Origin: Candidatus Cloacimonadota bacterium
GTDB taxonomy: Bacteria; Cloacimonadota; Cloacimonadia; Cloacimonadales; TCS61
Reading direction: 5' to 3'
Length of the DNA stretch: 24,755 nt
Assembly (NCBI GenBank): GCA_027064945.1
Contig: JAMOPB010000493.1
Span: 1 to 24,755 of the forward strand
This document shows positions 16,271 through 23,383 of this stretch, in pieces (position 1 is the stretch's first letter; each line of letters starts with the position of its first letter). The notes below the pieces were generated by a model. That model did not search any database. It was not told the origin of the DNA and worked only from the letters and a program-made list of their open reading frames with translations. The translations under genes and the position numbers were made by a program.

Positions 16271-16966
16271 ATGTATAAAATAATGTATGGATATGATAAA
16301 AAGACGAAATATTATACAGGCGAGGTAAGAGTACAACAAGACCCTTCAAACCCTTCAATTTATCTAAAACCTCCTTTTGTTACAGACATTGAACCATCTT
16401 TCCAAGAAGGTAAAATACCAAAATTTAATGGGAACGGGTGGGATTTAGTAGATGATTATTACGGTAAAATAGTCTATGATAAAGAAACAAAAGAAAGTAA
16501 AACTTTTTTACAGCACGGTGAATTACCTGATAACTTGACAGATAAGGAACCTTTATCGGATGGGTTTTATGTGGTGTTCGATGAAAAATTAGATGACTGG
16601 AAAATAGATGTAAATTTATATAAAAACTTTAAAAAATCAGAACTAACCACAGCATTCAGAACTCAGTTATCACAAGGTTACGTTTGTCCAACTTCTAACA
16701 TCAAAATGAATGCAACTCTTGAAGATATTGATAAGCTTCAAAAAGGTTACGATTTAGAAGTTAAACTAGGTTCCTCTAAGATGACTATAAGAGATTATAA
16801 CAATGATTATCATACTTTAAGTTTACAAGATGTTGAAACTATGTTAACAGAACTTGGACAAAACTATAAAAATCAGCTTGCTAAACTCTGGAAGTTAAAA
16901 GATGAAGTGGAAGTGGCAACTAGTGTCGAGGAGCTAGATGCGATAAGCTGGGATGAAAATGAATAA
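16271..16966 (+). CDS. Tail fibre assembly chaperone 1 (Tfa/DUF4376-type)
   Basis: The N-terminal half resembles tail-fibre assembly proteins (YKIMYGYDKKTKYYTGEV, PPFVTDIEPSFQEGKIPKFN, W.LVDDYYGKIVYDKETKES). The C-terminal half is DUF4376-like (FRTQLSQGYVCPTSNIKMNA ... SLQDVETMLTELGQNYKNQL ... VEELDAISW). Such proteins help fold or trimerise the fibre tip encoded just upstream, here 11 bases away. The paralogue at 17491 has the same layout and the same position behind a collar tip. The 231-aa length fits the family. Confidence 0.85.
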   Translation: MYKIMYGYDKKTKYYTGEVRVQQDPSNPSIYLKPPFVTDIEPSFQEGKIPKFNGNGWDLVDDYYGKIVYDKETKESKTFLQHGELPDNLTDKEPLSDGFYVVFDEKLDDWKIDVNLYKNFKKSELTTAFRTQLSQGYVCPTSNIKMNATLEDIDKLQKGYDLEVKLGSSKMTIRDYNNDYHTLSLQDVETMLTELGQNYKNQLAKLWKLKDEVEVATSVEELDAISWDENE

Positions 16967-16977
16967 AAGGATGATGA

Positions 16978-17481
16978 ATGAGTGATAAAATTAAACAATT
17001 AAGTGATTTAGATGCGCAAACACTCAACGGGAAAACTGCGATAGAAATTGGAGTCCCTGTAGGGACAGTAATTACTTTATCGACTGAAAATGTTCCAGAA
17101 GGATTTTTAGAATGCAATGGAGCTGAAATTTCTAGAACTACTTATTCTAGATTATTTGATGTGATTGGTGAAACCTATGGTGCAGGTGATGGTAGTACTA
17201 CCTTTAATCTGCCTGATCTAAGGGGTGAGTTTATAAGAGGTTGGGATAATGGACGCGGAGTAGATTCTGGAAGAACATTTGCGAGTTGGCAAGCTGATGA
17301 ACTAAAAGAACATACACATATATCTTATCAGTATATTGACAATGATGATGGAGGGTCTACCACGTCATGTGAAAATGGTAATGGACACCATGACTGGAAT
17401 TATGGTAGAACAACTTCAGCAACGGGTGGTCCCGAAACTAGACCAAGAAACATAGCATTGATGTTTGTTATTAAATATTAA
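16978..17481 (+). CDS. Tail-collar fibre tip protein 2 (167 aa)
   Basis: This is a paralogue of the 15639 protein without its insert: VPVGTVITLST (26-36), ECNGAEI (45-51), LFDVIGETYGAGDGSTTFNL, PDLRGEFIRGWDNGRG (79-94), HTH (112-114) and the C-terminus TGGPETRPRNIALMFVIKY. It is probably an alternative receptor-binding tip. It carries a short variable segment (~115-145, DNDDGGSTTSCENGNGHHDW) between conserved blocks, where receptor specificity would be expected to differ. It has its own ribosome binding site and is followed by its own chaperone. Confidence 0.9.
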   Translation: MSDKIKQLSDLDAQTLNGKTAIEIGVPVGTVITLSTENVPEGFLECNGAEISRTTYSRLFDVIGETYGAGDGSTTFNLPDLRGEFIRGWDNGRGVDSGRTFASWQADELKEHTHISYQYIDNDDGGSTTSCENGNGHHDWNYGRTTSATGGPETRPRNIALMFVIKY

Positions 17482-17490
17482 GGAGTATAG

Positions 17491-18207
17491 ATGATTGGAT
17501 ACAGTTATAATGATAAAGGTATATATATTAGTACTATAACACTTAGAAAAGATCCTTTAGAAAAAAATAGATATTTAATCCCGAGAAATTGTACGCTTAT
17601 ACAGGCACCTGAATATGGAGAAAACCAGATACCTGTATTTAATGGAACTGAATGGGAAATAAAAGAAGATTATAGAGGAAAAATAATCTATAATATAGAA
17701 ACTAAAGAAAGTCAAAAGATAAAAGAAATTGGGCCTGTACCTGAAGGATGGACGCTTGAAAAACCTTTTGAATTCAGTAAATGGGATTCAGAAAATAACA
17801 CATGGGTTTTAGATGAAAAACAAGTAAAAAATTATAAATTATCTGAATTAAAAAATATTTTTACTGATAAAATTACCAAGACTACCATCCACAGCCAAAC
17901 AATCGATAAAGACATAGATGCTGGAACCGTCGCACTAACAAACATAAATGGATTACTAGATATCTTAGAAAACGATGATGATACTGTAGAATTTAGATTA
18001 GCAGATAATAGTTTTACAACAGTAACCAGAACCCAGCTTGTAGAAATGAAAAAAGAAATTATACAAGTAGGCCAACAGTTATATAAAAATAAATGGGCTA
18101 TAGAAGAACAGATAAACAACGAAACAGATATTGAAAAACTTAAAAATTCTGTTATAGATTTAGATAACGGAATGCTAGTTTATACAGAGCCTAAAGGAGA
18201 AGAATAA
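17491..18207 (+). CDS. Tail fibre assembly chaperone 2 (Tfa/DUF4376-type)
   Basis: Same layout as the 16271 protein: GYSYNDKGIYIS, IPVFNGTEWEIKEDYRGKII with YNIETKESQ in the N-terminal half, then a DUF4376-like C-terminal half (FTDKITKTTIHSQTIDKDID ... TRTQLVEMKKEIIQVGQQLY ... IEKLKNSVIDLD). It sits 10 bases after collar tip 2, with the junction ttaaggagtata nearly the same as that between tip 1 and chaperone 1, so the pair was probably duplicated as a unit. Its stop overlaps the next start by one base (TAATG). Confidence 0.85.
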   Translation: MIGYSYNDKGIYISTITLRKDPLEKNRYLIPRNCTLIQAPEYGENQIPVFNGTEWEIKEDYRGKIIYNIETKESQKIKEIGPVPEGWTLEKPFEFSKWDSENNTWVLDEKQVKNYKLSELKNIFTDKITKTTIHSQTIDKDIDAGTVALTNINGLLDILENDDDTVEFRLADNSFTTVTRTQLVEMKKEIIQVGQQLYKNKWAIEEQINNETDIEKLKNSVIDLDNGMLVYTEPKGEE

Positions 18208-18449
18208 TGCCAGGATTAGTTAAAGAAGGTAACAGTATTAAGAAGGTTGGTATCAGTGGACCATATCAACCTTCCACTTTGGATCTAGAGAATAGGAAAC
18301 TTAATAAAGATTATTCCAACGCACAGCCAGCAGTAGCCGATATTAGATTTGCATCTGATAGTTACGGAGTAATCTTAATAGACAGAACAGATGGGACACC
18401 TTATAGATTATACGTAGATAACGGTGTTCTAGGTATAGAATCTATATAA
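18207..18449 (+). CDS. Small tail-associated protein (80 aa)
   Basis: The C-terminal part (FASDSYGVILIDRTDGTPYR then LYVDNGVLGIESI) resembles short phage virion proteins that contain a GV.L...DGT.YR..VDNGVL block. The N-terminal part (KEGNSIKKVGISGPYQPST) is not recognised. It overlaps the preceding chaperone gene by one base and lies upstream of a further fibre-tip gene. A small structural or adaptor role is likely, with modest certainty. Confidence 0.6.
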   Translation: MPGLVKEGNSIKKVGISGPYQPSTLDLENRKLNKDYSNAQPAVADIRFASDSYGVILIDRTDGTPYRLYVDNGVLGIESI

Positions 18450-18462
18450 GAAAGGATGAATA

Positions 18463-18852
18463 ATGTCACAAATAACAGTACTTGATATGGTGAAAGCGCA
18501 TGACGGAGCAGGAAGTGGGTTAGACGCTGATTTAGTTCAAGGTGTTCCTAAAAATCTGTTAGGCATTGGAGGTGATGGTTATAGCTGGCATGATGAGACT
18601 AGTAACAGAAGTGCTGGAACTACTTATACAAATACAACTGGAAAACCTATTATGGTAAATATTTTTTCAAACCAAGGAAACAACTGCACAGTATCTATAG
18701 AAGTTTTTATAGACGGGGTTTCAGTGCCTTTAGCTGCTGATAATTCAAGTGATTATCCACAATGTGGAGGAAATGTAATAGTTCCAGCTGGTAGCACTTA
18801 TAAAGTGGCTATTTATAATGCTTCAGTAAATAAATGGCTCGAACTTAAATAA
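18463..18852 (+). CDS. Fibre tip-like protein 3 (129 aa)
   Basis: The N-terminus has the DADLVQGVP motif (HDGAGSGLDADLVQGVPKN) common in phage fibre proteins. The rest is a compact beta domain: WHDETSNRSAGTTYTNTTGK, PIMVNIFSNQGNNCTVSIEV, FIDGVSVPLA, VPAGSTYKVAIYNASVNKWL. Domains with GTTYTNTTGKPI recur at phage fibre ends and are thought to be receptor-binding. It is followed after 10 bases by a third DUF4376-like chaperone, so it completes a third tip/chaperone set of a different fold from the two collar tips. Confidence 0.75.
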   Translation: MSQITVLDMVKAHDGAGSGLDADLVQGVPKNLLGIGGDGYSWHDETSNRSAGTTYTNTTGKPIMVNIFSNQGNNCTVSIEVFIDGVSVPLAADNSSDYPQCGGNVIVPAGSTYKVAIYNASVNKWLELK

Positions 18853-18862
18853 GGAGAAATAA

Positions 18863-19405
18863 ATGAAATATTATAAAGATACAAATAACCAAATATATGC
18901 ATTCGAGGATAGCGTAACACAAGACATAATAAATAATGTAGCTAAAAAACACAACACAGAATTCACTCAAATAACAGAAATACAGTTCAAATCTTTTAAG
19001 CTGTTTGGAGTTTTTGATAAAACAGAAGAAGAAATTAAACAAAAAGAAGAAGAGAATAAACTAGATCAAATTAAACAAGCCAAAATAAATTATATTAAGC
19101 AAACAAGAACTGATCTTGTTAATAAAATAATTATAACATTAAACAACGGAAAAGAACTTAATGGAGATGAAGATTCTCAAGACAGGATAAACAGAGCTAT
19201 TAATGGATTGCCAGACGATACGACAACTATTAACTGGATTGATTATAATAATGAGACTATTGAATTAACAAAACCTGAACTTAAAGAGGCACTGCAAAAA
19301 GCAGGACAAGCACAAACAGAAATTTTTGTTAAATATAATGAACTTAGAAAACAAGTTAACGAAGCAACTACCATTGAAGAAGTTGAAGCGATTGTTTGGG
19401 AGTGA
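18863..19405 (+). CDS. Tail fibre assembly chaperone 3 (DUF4376-like, 180 aa)
   Basis: It begins MKYYKDTNNQIYAFEDS, a start typical of phage fibre-chaperone proteins. A strongly charged helical stretch (residues ~52-75, KTEEEIKQKEEENKLDQIKQ) follows, then a DUF4376-like part: NNGKELNGDEDSQDRINRAI, TINWIDYNNETIELTKPELK, EALQKAGQAQTEIF and TTIEEVEAIVW. It lacks the longer Tfa-like N-terminal half of the two other chaperones. It lies behind the 18463 tip and probably serves it. The gene ends three bases before the next start. Confidence 0.75.
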   Translation: MKYYKDTNNQIYAFEDSVTQDIINNVAKKHNTEFTQITEIQFKSFKLFGVFDKTEEEIKQKEEENKLDQIKQAKINYIKQTRTDLVNKIIITLNNGKELNGDEDSQDRINRAINGLPDDTTTINWIDYNNETIELTKPELKEALQKAGQAQTEIFVKYNELRKQVNEATTIEEVEAIVWE

Positions 19406-19408
19406 TGA

Positions 19409-20053
19409 ATGAAACACATTAAAAATATAATCAGAATACTAGTAACCTTCTTCGTTCAGCTAGTTGCTATTCTCTTTTCTCCCTTTATAGTAGGTACAGC
19501 ACTGCTGTTAAACAGAATTGAAGATTATGAACCAAGAAATGAAACTTCTCATCCTAACCACAAATTCAAAGATAAATGGATAGATGCTATTTATGGTAAT
19601 AAAGATGATGGGATTGATGGAGATATTTACTATTTACAATCACACGTAGATGGAAAACGTAATTTTTGGACAAGATTCAGATGGACTGTTCTCAGAAATC
19701 CAGTTCACAATCTTGGTCTTAAACTCGGATTTGATGGAATTCCAGTAAAACATATTGGATTTAGAAAAGCCTTTAAAAATTCCAAATGTTCTACAAAAGA
19801 ATTCAATAATGATTATGAAAACTGTTTGGATAGTAGAGTTGATAAAACAGGTTTCGAGTATACAGAAGTCTATGATGAAAATAATAAAATATATCCTATG
19901 TATAGACTTAGATGGAAATATCCATTTGCTAACTATGGGTTGAAATGCAATATCGGTTGGAAAAACTGGAATGTGGGTCCTGATGTTATAGGTAAACCTA
20001 TAAGTTATACTTTCACATTTTTAATAAACCCATTTAAGAAATTCAAAAAATAA
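19409..20053 (+). CDS. Phage membrane-anchored protein of unknown function (214 aa)
   Basis: A hydrophobic helix at residues ~7-34 (IIRILVTFFVQLVAILFSPF and onward) predicts an N-terminal membrane anchor. The soluble part carries YGNKDDGIDGD (~62-72), TRFRWTVLRNPVHNLGLKLG (~87-106) and YRLRWKYPFANYGLKCNIGW. I recall similar W-RNP-NN-type blocks in small conserved phage proteins of unknown function. It starts three bases after the third chaperone and is the last gene before a terminator, so it is transcribed with the fibre cluster. A cell-surface or exclusion role is possible but unproven. Confidence 0.65.
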   Translation: MKHIKNIIRILVTFFVQLVAILFSPFIVGTALLLNRIEDYEPRNETSHPNHKFKDKWIDAIYGNKDDGIDGDIYYLQSHVDGKRNFWTRFRWTVLRNPVHNLGLKLGFDGIPVKHIGFRKAFKNSKCSTKEFNNDYENCLDSRVDKTGFEYTEVYDENNKIYPMYRLRWKYPFANYGLKCNIGWKNWNVGPDVIGKPISYTFTFLINPFKKFKK

Positions 20054-20106
20054 AGAACTCAGTGCCTCGCTTACAGCGAGCTGAGTTCTTTATTGCTTTT
20101 TTCGGA
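20052..20106 (+). terminator. Rho-independent terminator after the fibre cluster
   Basis: aaagaactcag (20052-20062) pairs with ctgagttcttt (20081-20091). Inside it ctcgc (20066-20070) pairs with gcgag (20076-20080) around loop ttaca, with a 3-nt bulge on the left side. A T-rich tail (attgcttttttc) follows. The stem overlaps the stop codon of the 19409 gene. Confidence 0.93.
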
Positions 20107-20110
20107 TTTT

Positions 20111-20139
20111 TTGATTTCAATCCCAAAGAATCGTATAAT
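20111..20139 (+). promoter_or_regulatory. Sigma70-like promoter for the 20160 gene
   Basis: ttgatt (20111-20116) and a perfect tataat (20134-20139) are separated by 17 bases, just after a terminator and ~20 bases before the ATG of the next gene. This is the best host-type promoter seen in the window. The expected start near 20146 would leave only a short leader holding aaggag. Confidence 0.6.
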
Positions 20140-20159
20140 ATATTAATCAAGGAGAATTG

Positions 20160-22823
20160 ATGGCAATTAAAATTACAGGTTTATTCAAACCGGGAGGAAA
20201 TTTTCCACTAGTTGAAGATATCGATTTACTAGGTGGTTTAAGAGTAGTTCCAACAATAGCCGACAGAGACAGCATACCTGAGCTGAATCTTAAAGAAGGT
20301 ATGCTTGCATTAGTAAAAGAAGATAACGTAACTTATCAGTATAAAGGAAGCGGAGTCTGGGAAGAATACTCAATGCTTTCGCCTTCTGAAAGCGGCGACA
20401 GCGCGGTCGTGCCTACTGCGATGAATAAAATTGATTTACCACCAATTGTAACAGGTACTAACACATTAGAAGAAACAATCAAAAAAGCATGGAATATAAA
20501 TATAGACAATGTGAATTCACATTATAACTGGCCTCATGCTAACGGTGCTTTTTTCTTTGGTGGAACCTATGAAAATAAAGCAGTTTTCACTATCCAAACT
20601 GAAGAAGTTTTAAAAACTAATACCAAAATTGTTATTTTTACTAATAACAGACAATTAGATAATAATACAACAATAGATTATACCTTTAAAGGTCTTAAAG
20701 TATCTGATAATAGTGCTTATTCACAGAATTTTACATTTACACAAATCGCACCGGATAGTATTTGGTACAAAGGTGAAATTACTTTAACAGAGGATGTTAA
20801 ACCTACCGGAATTGAAGCAAGTGATGAACCATCTGCAGATATAGCTAGAAAATTAAGAGGTGCTCTATGGCTTTGTCAAATAAGTGAAGCCAAATCAGTA
20901 ACAATACCAGAAATTGAAGGTATTATAGATTCTTTTGAACAGCATATTGATTACACAATAGCACCTATTTATAAAGATTATGCTACAGGCAATTATAAAA
21001 CCGATAGTGAAGCCGAGACAGACAAACAGCTTGTAACAAAAGGTTATATTGACGCTCAAATAAAAGGACATACTGAAACTATTGAAGTTATAAACGAATA
21101 TAAATTAGATTTTAGTATGTCATCTAATTATAATGATGAGCTTTCAAATATCACAAATACTTGGGAGTTGCCAACAAACGGTGCAGCGGATACCGATTTA
21201 GATAAAACAAATCACAGCGGTGACGATAACAGTTTAATAGTTGATGGCCAAGACGGTGAAACAGCTTTTATTAAATTCACTAATGATAAATATTTCTATA
21301 ATCCTGCCGATAAATATATAAGAAGAGTATATTTTGTTGAATGGCTTATGAATGATGGCCACGAATATGCTTTTCAAACTTACGTAAAATTTTTAATGCC
21401 TAATGGTGAAATAGTTAAAACAAAAGGATTTTGTGATTTAGTTAACATAGAAAACGAGAGAACAGAATTTACTCATATGACATTCAGAGCAGAATTACTT
21501 ATACCACCACAGGCTAAAGTTATAGAATTTGGTGCAGAACATTATAGTGGAAACCAATATAAAATCTGGTTTGCTGATCCAAGCGCTTATCAATGGAAAG
21601 GTTCTTATTTTAAAATTAAAAACATTGATAGAATTTTAAATGATACATCTACATCTGTGGATCCGACAAAAGAGCTTTTAACTTATAACGCAATTCAGAA
21701 TTTACTTGGTGATACGACTAAAAATATTACATGGAAAAATCCTGTAAGAGTTATTTCTTTAAACAATATTGATCTAACAAGTATTCCTGATCCGTTATCT
21801 ATAGATGATGTAGAACTAGTTGACGGCGATAGAGTTGCTTTATTTGGGCAGACTGATGCTACAGAAAATGGTATTTATGTTTATGATAAAACCAATAATC
21901 AACTTAACAGATCTAGCGATTTAGCAGCAGGAAGCCATGCAGCTGGTGCTACTTTTATTATAGAAGAAGGAACAGAGAATTCAGATACACAATGGATAAT
22001 TACTAATGATAGCGGTCATGACGTTGTAGGTACTGATGAATTAACTGCTATTAAAATTTCTGGAAATGCTGTTTATATGAATGCTCCAGATCCATTACCA
22101 CAAGATCACGGTGGACTAGAGGCTGGTGAAATAGTAGATGGAATGCCTGTTAACGAAGTGCTTAAAAGAATATTATTCCCTTATCAGTATCCAAGCTTTA
22201 CTTCATTTAATATCGCATCTCAAACTCAGTCACTAGAAGTTGGTGATAAAGTAGCAGGTGGCACTAGAACATTTAACTGGAGCACAATTAATGATGAAAA
22301 CATTAAAGATAACAGTATATCAATTATTGATGTAACAAATTCAAATACCACACTTGTGAGCGGATTGGCTAATGATGGTACAGAAGATGTAGATATTGGT
22401 GCTGATAAATCTTTAACAAGCCCTGGAACTTATACTTGGAGAATTACAGGTGAGAATACTAAAAACCAAACGTTCCAAAGAGATTTCAATGTAAGATGGT
22501 ATTACAGAGTTTATTGGGGAGCTAATGTTAATGACACTTTAACAGAAGCTGATGTTAAAAACTTATCTAATTCACAATTAAAATCTGGGTTTGCTGGGAC
22601 TTATAATTTCACGAACAGTGGAAATTCAGAATATTATTATATTGTATATCCAGATAGCTGGGGCGATTATAATGATTGGAAAGACACCGATACAGGATTC
22701 GGAGTAGATGGAACTAACGCAGGTACAGTAGATGTTACAAATGATTACGGAGTAACTATAACTTACAGAATGATTAGAACCACTTACCAACAAACAAGTG
22801 ATTTACATTCACAAATGAGTTAA
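20160..22823 (+). CDS. Modular phage structural protein (887 aa)
   Basis: The ATG at 20160 is used because aaggag lies at 20149-20154 and the product then starts MAIKITGLFKPGGNFPLVED, matching the start of the 23384 gene. Residues ~535-640 form a repeat-type module (VELVDGDRVALFGQTDATEN, GIYVYDKTNNQLNRSSDLAA, FIIEEGTENSDTQWI) found in many tail proteins and also in the 23384 gene. The last ~230 residues, from LPQDHGGLEAG, duplicate the domain of the 6271-7098 protein (LFPYQYPSFTSF, VRWYYRVYWG, YYYIVYPDSWG). It is bounded by a promoter and a terminator, so it is probably transcribed alone. A fibre, whisker or baseplate role fits. Confidence 0.75.
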   Translation: MAIKITGLFKPGGNFPLVEDIDLLGGLRVVPTIADRDSIPELNLKEGMLALVKEDNVTYQYKGSGVWEEYSMLSPSESGDSAVVPTAMNKIDLPPIVTGTNTLEETIKKAWNINIDNVNSHYNWPHANGAFFFGGTYENKAVFTIQTEEVLKTNTKIVIFTNNRQLDNNTTIDYTFKGLKVSDNSAYSQNFTFTQIAPDSIWYKGEITLTEDVKPTGIEASDEPSADIARKLRGALWLCQISEAKSVTIPEIEGIIDSFEQHIDYTIAPIYKDYATGNYKTDSEAETDKQLVTKGYIDAQIKGHTETIEVINEYKLDFSMSSNYNDELSNITNTWELPTNGAADTDLDKTNHSGDDNSLIVDGQDGETAFIKFTNDKYFYNPADKYIRRVYFVEWLMNDGHEYAFQTYVKFLMPNGEIVKTKGFCDLVNIENERTEFTHMTFRAELLIPPQAKVIEFGAEHYSGNQYKIWFADPSAYQWKGSYFKIKNIDRILNDTSTSVDPTKELLTYNAIQNLLGDTTKNITWKNPVRVISLNNIDLTSIPDPLSIDDVELVDGDRVALFGQTDATENGIYVYDKTNNQLNRSSDLAAGSHAAGATFIIEEGTENSDTQWIITNDSGHDVVGTDELTAIKISGNAVYMNAPDPLPQDHGGLEAGEIVDGMPVNEVLKRILFPYQYPSFTSFNIASQTQSLEVGDKVAGGTRTFNWSTINDENIKDNSISIIDVTNSNTTLVSGLANDGTEDVDIGADKSLTSPGTYTWRITGENTKNQTFQRDFNVRWYYRVYWGANVNDTLTEADVKNLSNSQLKSGFAGTYNFTNSGNSEYYYIVYPDSWGDYNDWKDTDTGFGVDGTNAGTVDVTNDYGVTITYRMIRTTYQQTSDLHSQMS

Positions 22824-22835
22824 TTTTAAATTTTT

Positions 22836-22874
22836 AAAAACTAGGAACCTATGTTCCTAGTTTTTGCTTTTTTT
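22836..22874 (+). terminator. Rho-independent terminator after the 20160 gene
   Basis: aaaaactaggaac (22836-22848) pairs perfectly over 13 bases with gttcctagttttt (22853-22865) around a 4-nt loop, followed by gcttttttt. It is 12 bases past the stop codon. Confidence 0.92.
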
Positions 22875-22883
22875 GAATTAGAA

Positions 22884-23322
22884 TCTAGGTTCTGCCAACT
22901 GTAACAAGCTATTAGAAAGGTTGTTATTTTAAAACAGCAAACTGAAAAACTAGTTTGGACGATCAGACCGGTTCGCGCGGACTAAAAAAGTTTTTCTGCA
23001 TCTAGGTTCTGCCAACTGTAACTCAGTATTAGAAAAGTTACTATTTTCTATTTGCAAGAAAAAAGTTTTCAGAGATCAGACCGGGATGATATTTAGAAAA
23101 AAGTTTTTCTGCATCTAGGTTCTGCTAACTGTAACAAGCTATTAGAAAGGTTACTATTTTCTATTTGCTAGAAAAAAGGCTCACCGTCCAGACCGGTTCG
23201 CGCGGACTAAAAAAAGTTTTTCTGCATCTAGGTTCTGCCAACTGTAACTCAGTATTAGAAAGGTTACTATTTTCTATTTGCTAGAAAAAAGGCTCACCGT
23301 TTGCTAGAAAAAAGGCTCACCG
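22884..23322 (+). repeat. Tandem hairpin-repeat array: four ~113-bp units arranged as two dimers
   Basis: Unit cores starting tctaggttctg lie at 22884, 23001, 23114 and 23227, spaced 117, 113 and 113 bases. Two forms alternate. Units at 22884 and 23114 (and copy 0 at the window start) read gtaacaagct. Units at 23001 and 23227 read gtaactcagt. The linker before the 23114 unit is of the cagaccgggatgat type; those before 23001 and 23227 are cagaccggttcgcgcgg. The true period is thus ~226-230 bases. Each unit has a hairpin closed by taacaa/ttgtta, gtaac/gttac or gtaact/agttac, and most have ttttcta/tagaaaa and agaaaa/ttttct as well. No coding frame is evident across the region. It lies between a terminator and the next fibre gene. 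Confidence 0.88.
23277..23322 (+). repeat. Perfect 23-bp tandem duplication at the array end
   Basis: The 23 bases at 23277-23299 (tttgctag...ggctcaccg) are repeated exactly at 23300-23322. The same sequence closes the unit ending at 23185. The extra copy looks like recent slippage or unequal recombination within the array. Confidence 0.9.
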
Positions 23323-23383
23323 AAAAAAATATCACAACCTAAGAGAATAGACATTCGACATACGTTTTAACAAGGAGAATTTT

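Noticed and set aside
16125..18119. Minus-strand frames opposite the fibre tips and chaperones
   Set aside because: They overlap recognised collar and chaperone domains and show no domain features of their own.
22884..23322. CRISPR array
   Set aside because: Units are ~113 bases and similar across their full length, without unique spacers of constant size, and no cas genes are near.
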